Notes under the pieces: generated by a model | Seen by the model: the letters and a program-made list of their open reading frames with translations, nothing else | What the model was told of the DNA's origin: nothing | The model's database searches: none | Shown here: piece after piece, positions 32,853 through 32,915 of the stretch | How positions within the stretch are numbered: the first letter of the stretch is position 1 | Layout: the number at the start of each line of letters is the position of its first letter | NCBI GenBank assembly: GCA_903927615.1 | Contig: CAIYNU010000082.1 | Span: forward strand, 1-32,915 | Source: an uncultured Rhodospirillales bacterium | Lineage (GTDB): Bacteria; Pseudomonadota; Alphaproteobacteria; Azospirillales; Azospirillaceae | Direction of reading: 5' to 3' | Length of the DNA stretch: 32,915 nucleotides | Program-made: the position numbers and the translations under genes

Positions 32853-32899
32853 CCAAAGGCCGTCGGCCTTTGGTGGGGTCGTAGGGACAAAGCCCCTAC
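32853..32899. repeat. Tandem hairpins at the window edge, possible intergenic repeat element
   Basis: CCAAAGGCC-GTC-GGCCTTTGG (32853-32873) is a perfect 9-bp hairpin. Seven bases later GTAGGG (32881-32886) pairs with CCCTAC (32894-32899). They follow the glycosyltransferase gene by about 110 bases and end at the window edge. Paired hairpins with CAAAGCCCCTA-like arms resemble the dispersed intergenic repeats I recall from Rhodospirillales, and could also end transcription. No T-run is seen. Confidence 0.45.
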
Positions 32900-32915
32900 A
32901 AAATGCCTTCGGCGA

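Overview
The window is high-GC chromosomal DNA from an alphaproteobacterium, most likely a member of the Rhodospirillales. This rests on gene content (a DUF6867-type membrane protein, COQ9, a short-form SerC, an Mrp protein divergent from hflKC, DUF29 and Rpn-type proteins) and on protein style. I cannot name a genus. Most of the window is housekeeping. No tRNA, rRNA, CRISPR array or complete insertion sequence was seen.

Left part (1-9.6 kb): the 3' end of an Rpn-type nuclease gene, then an AT-richer gap holding a decayed copy of the same C-terminus. Next come an SH3-domain secreted protein divergent from a D-isomer 2-hydroxyacid dehydrogenase with a clear hairpin terminator, a small secreted protein of unknown function, and a peroxiredoxin. 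A DsbD/ScsB-like thiol transporter follows, whose frame is broken at a run of seven Gs. Then come YqgE/AlgH, the ABC-F factor EttA, and a secreted pentapeptide-repeat protein.

Middle (9.6-15.5 kb): a nucleoside-recognition/Gate membrane protein, rpsU with a good terminator, def followed by COQ9, miaA divergent from serB, and serB convergent with serC. Two of the three phosphoserine-pathway genes are therefore neighbours; serA is not in the window.

Accessory island (15.6-18.8 kb): three tightly packed genes on the + strand (ATGA overlap, then a 13-base gap) with clearly lower GC than their surroundings. The first has the sequence style of small proteins I recall from type VI secretion VgrG/PAAR cargo loci. 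The second is a large protein with a Cys/His-rich N-terminus and a long glycine/aromatic beta-rich body. The third is a beta-rich protein of unknown function. No VgrG, PAAR, DUF4123 or secretion structural gene is present. This is the best candidate here for an undescribed system, possibly an orphan effector or accessory module.

Right part (18.8-32.9 kb): a DUF6867 protein and the Fe-S carrier ApbC/Mrp, divergent from hflK-hflC (modulators of FtsH). Then come a small protein made of two 56-residue repeats, a DegP-type periplasmic protease, BamD and RecN. The run hflK-hflC-degP-bamD is an envelope quality-control block. DUF29, queC, a small membrane protein and a Sco-type copper chaperone follow. 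The last gene is a long TPR/SPINDLY-type O-GlcNAc-transferase-like protein, and hairpin repeats run to the window edge.
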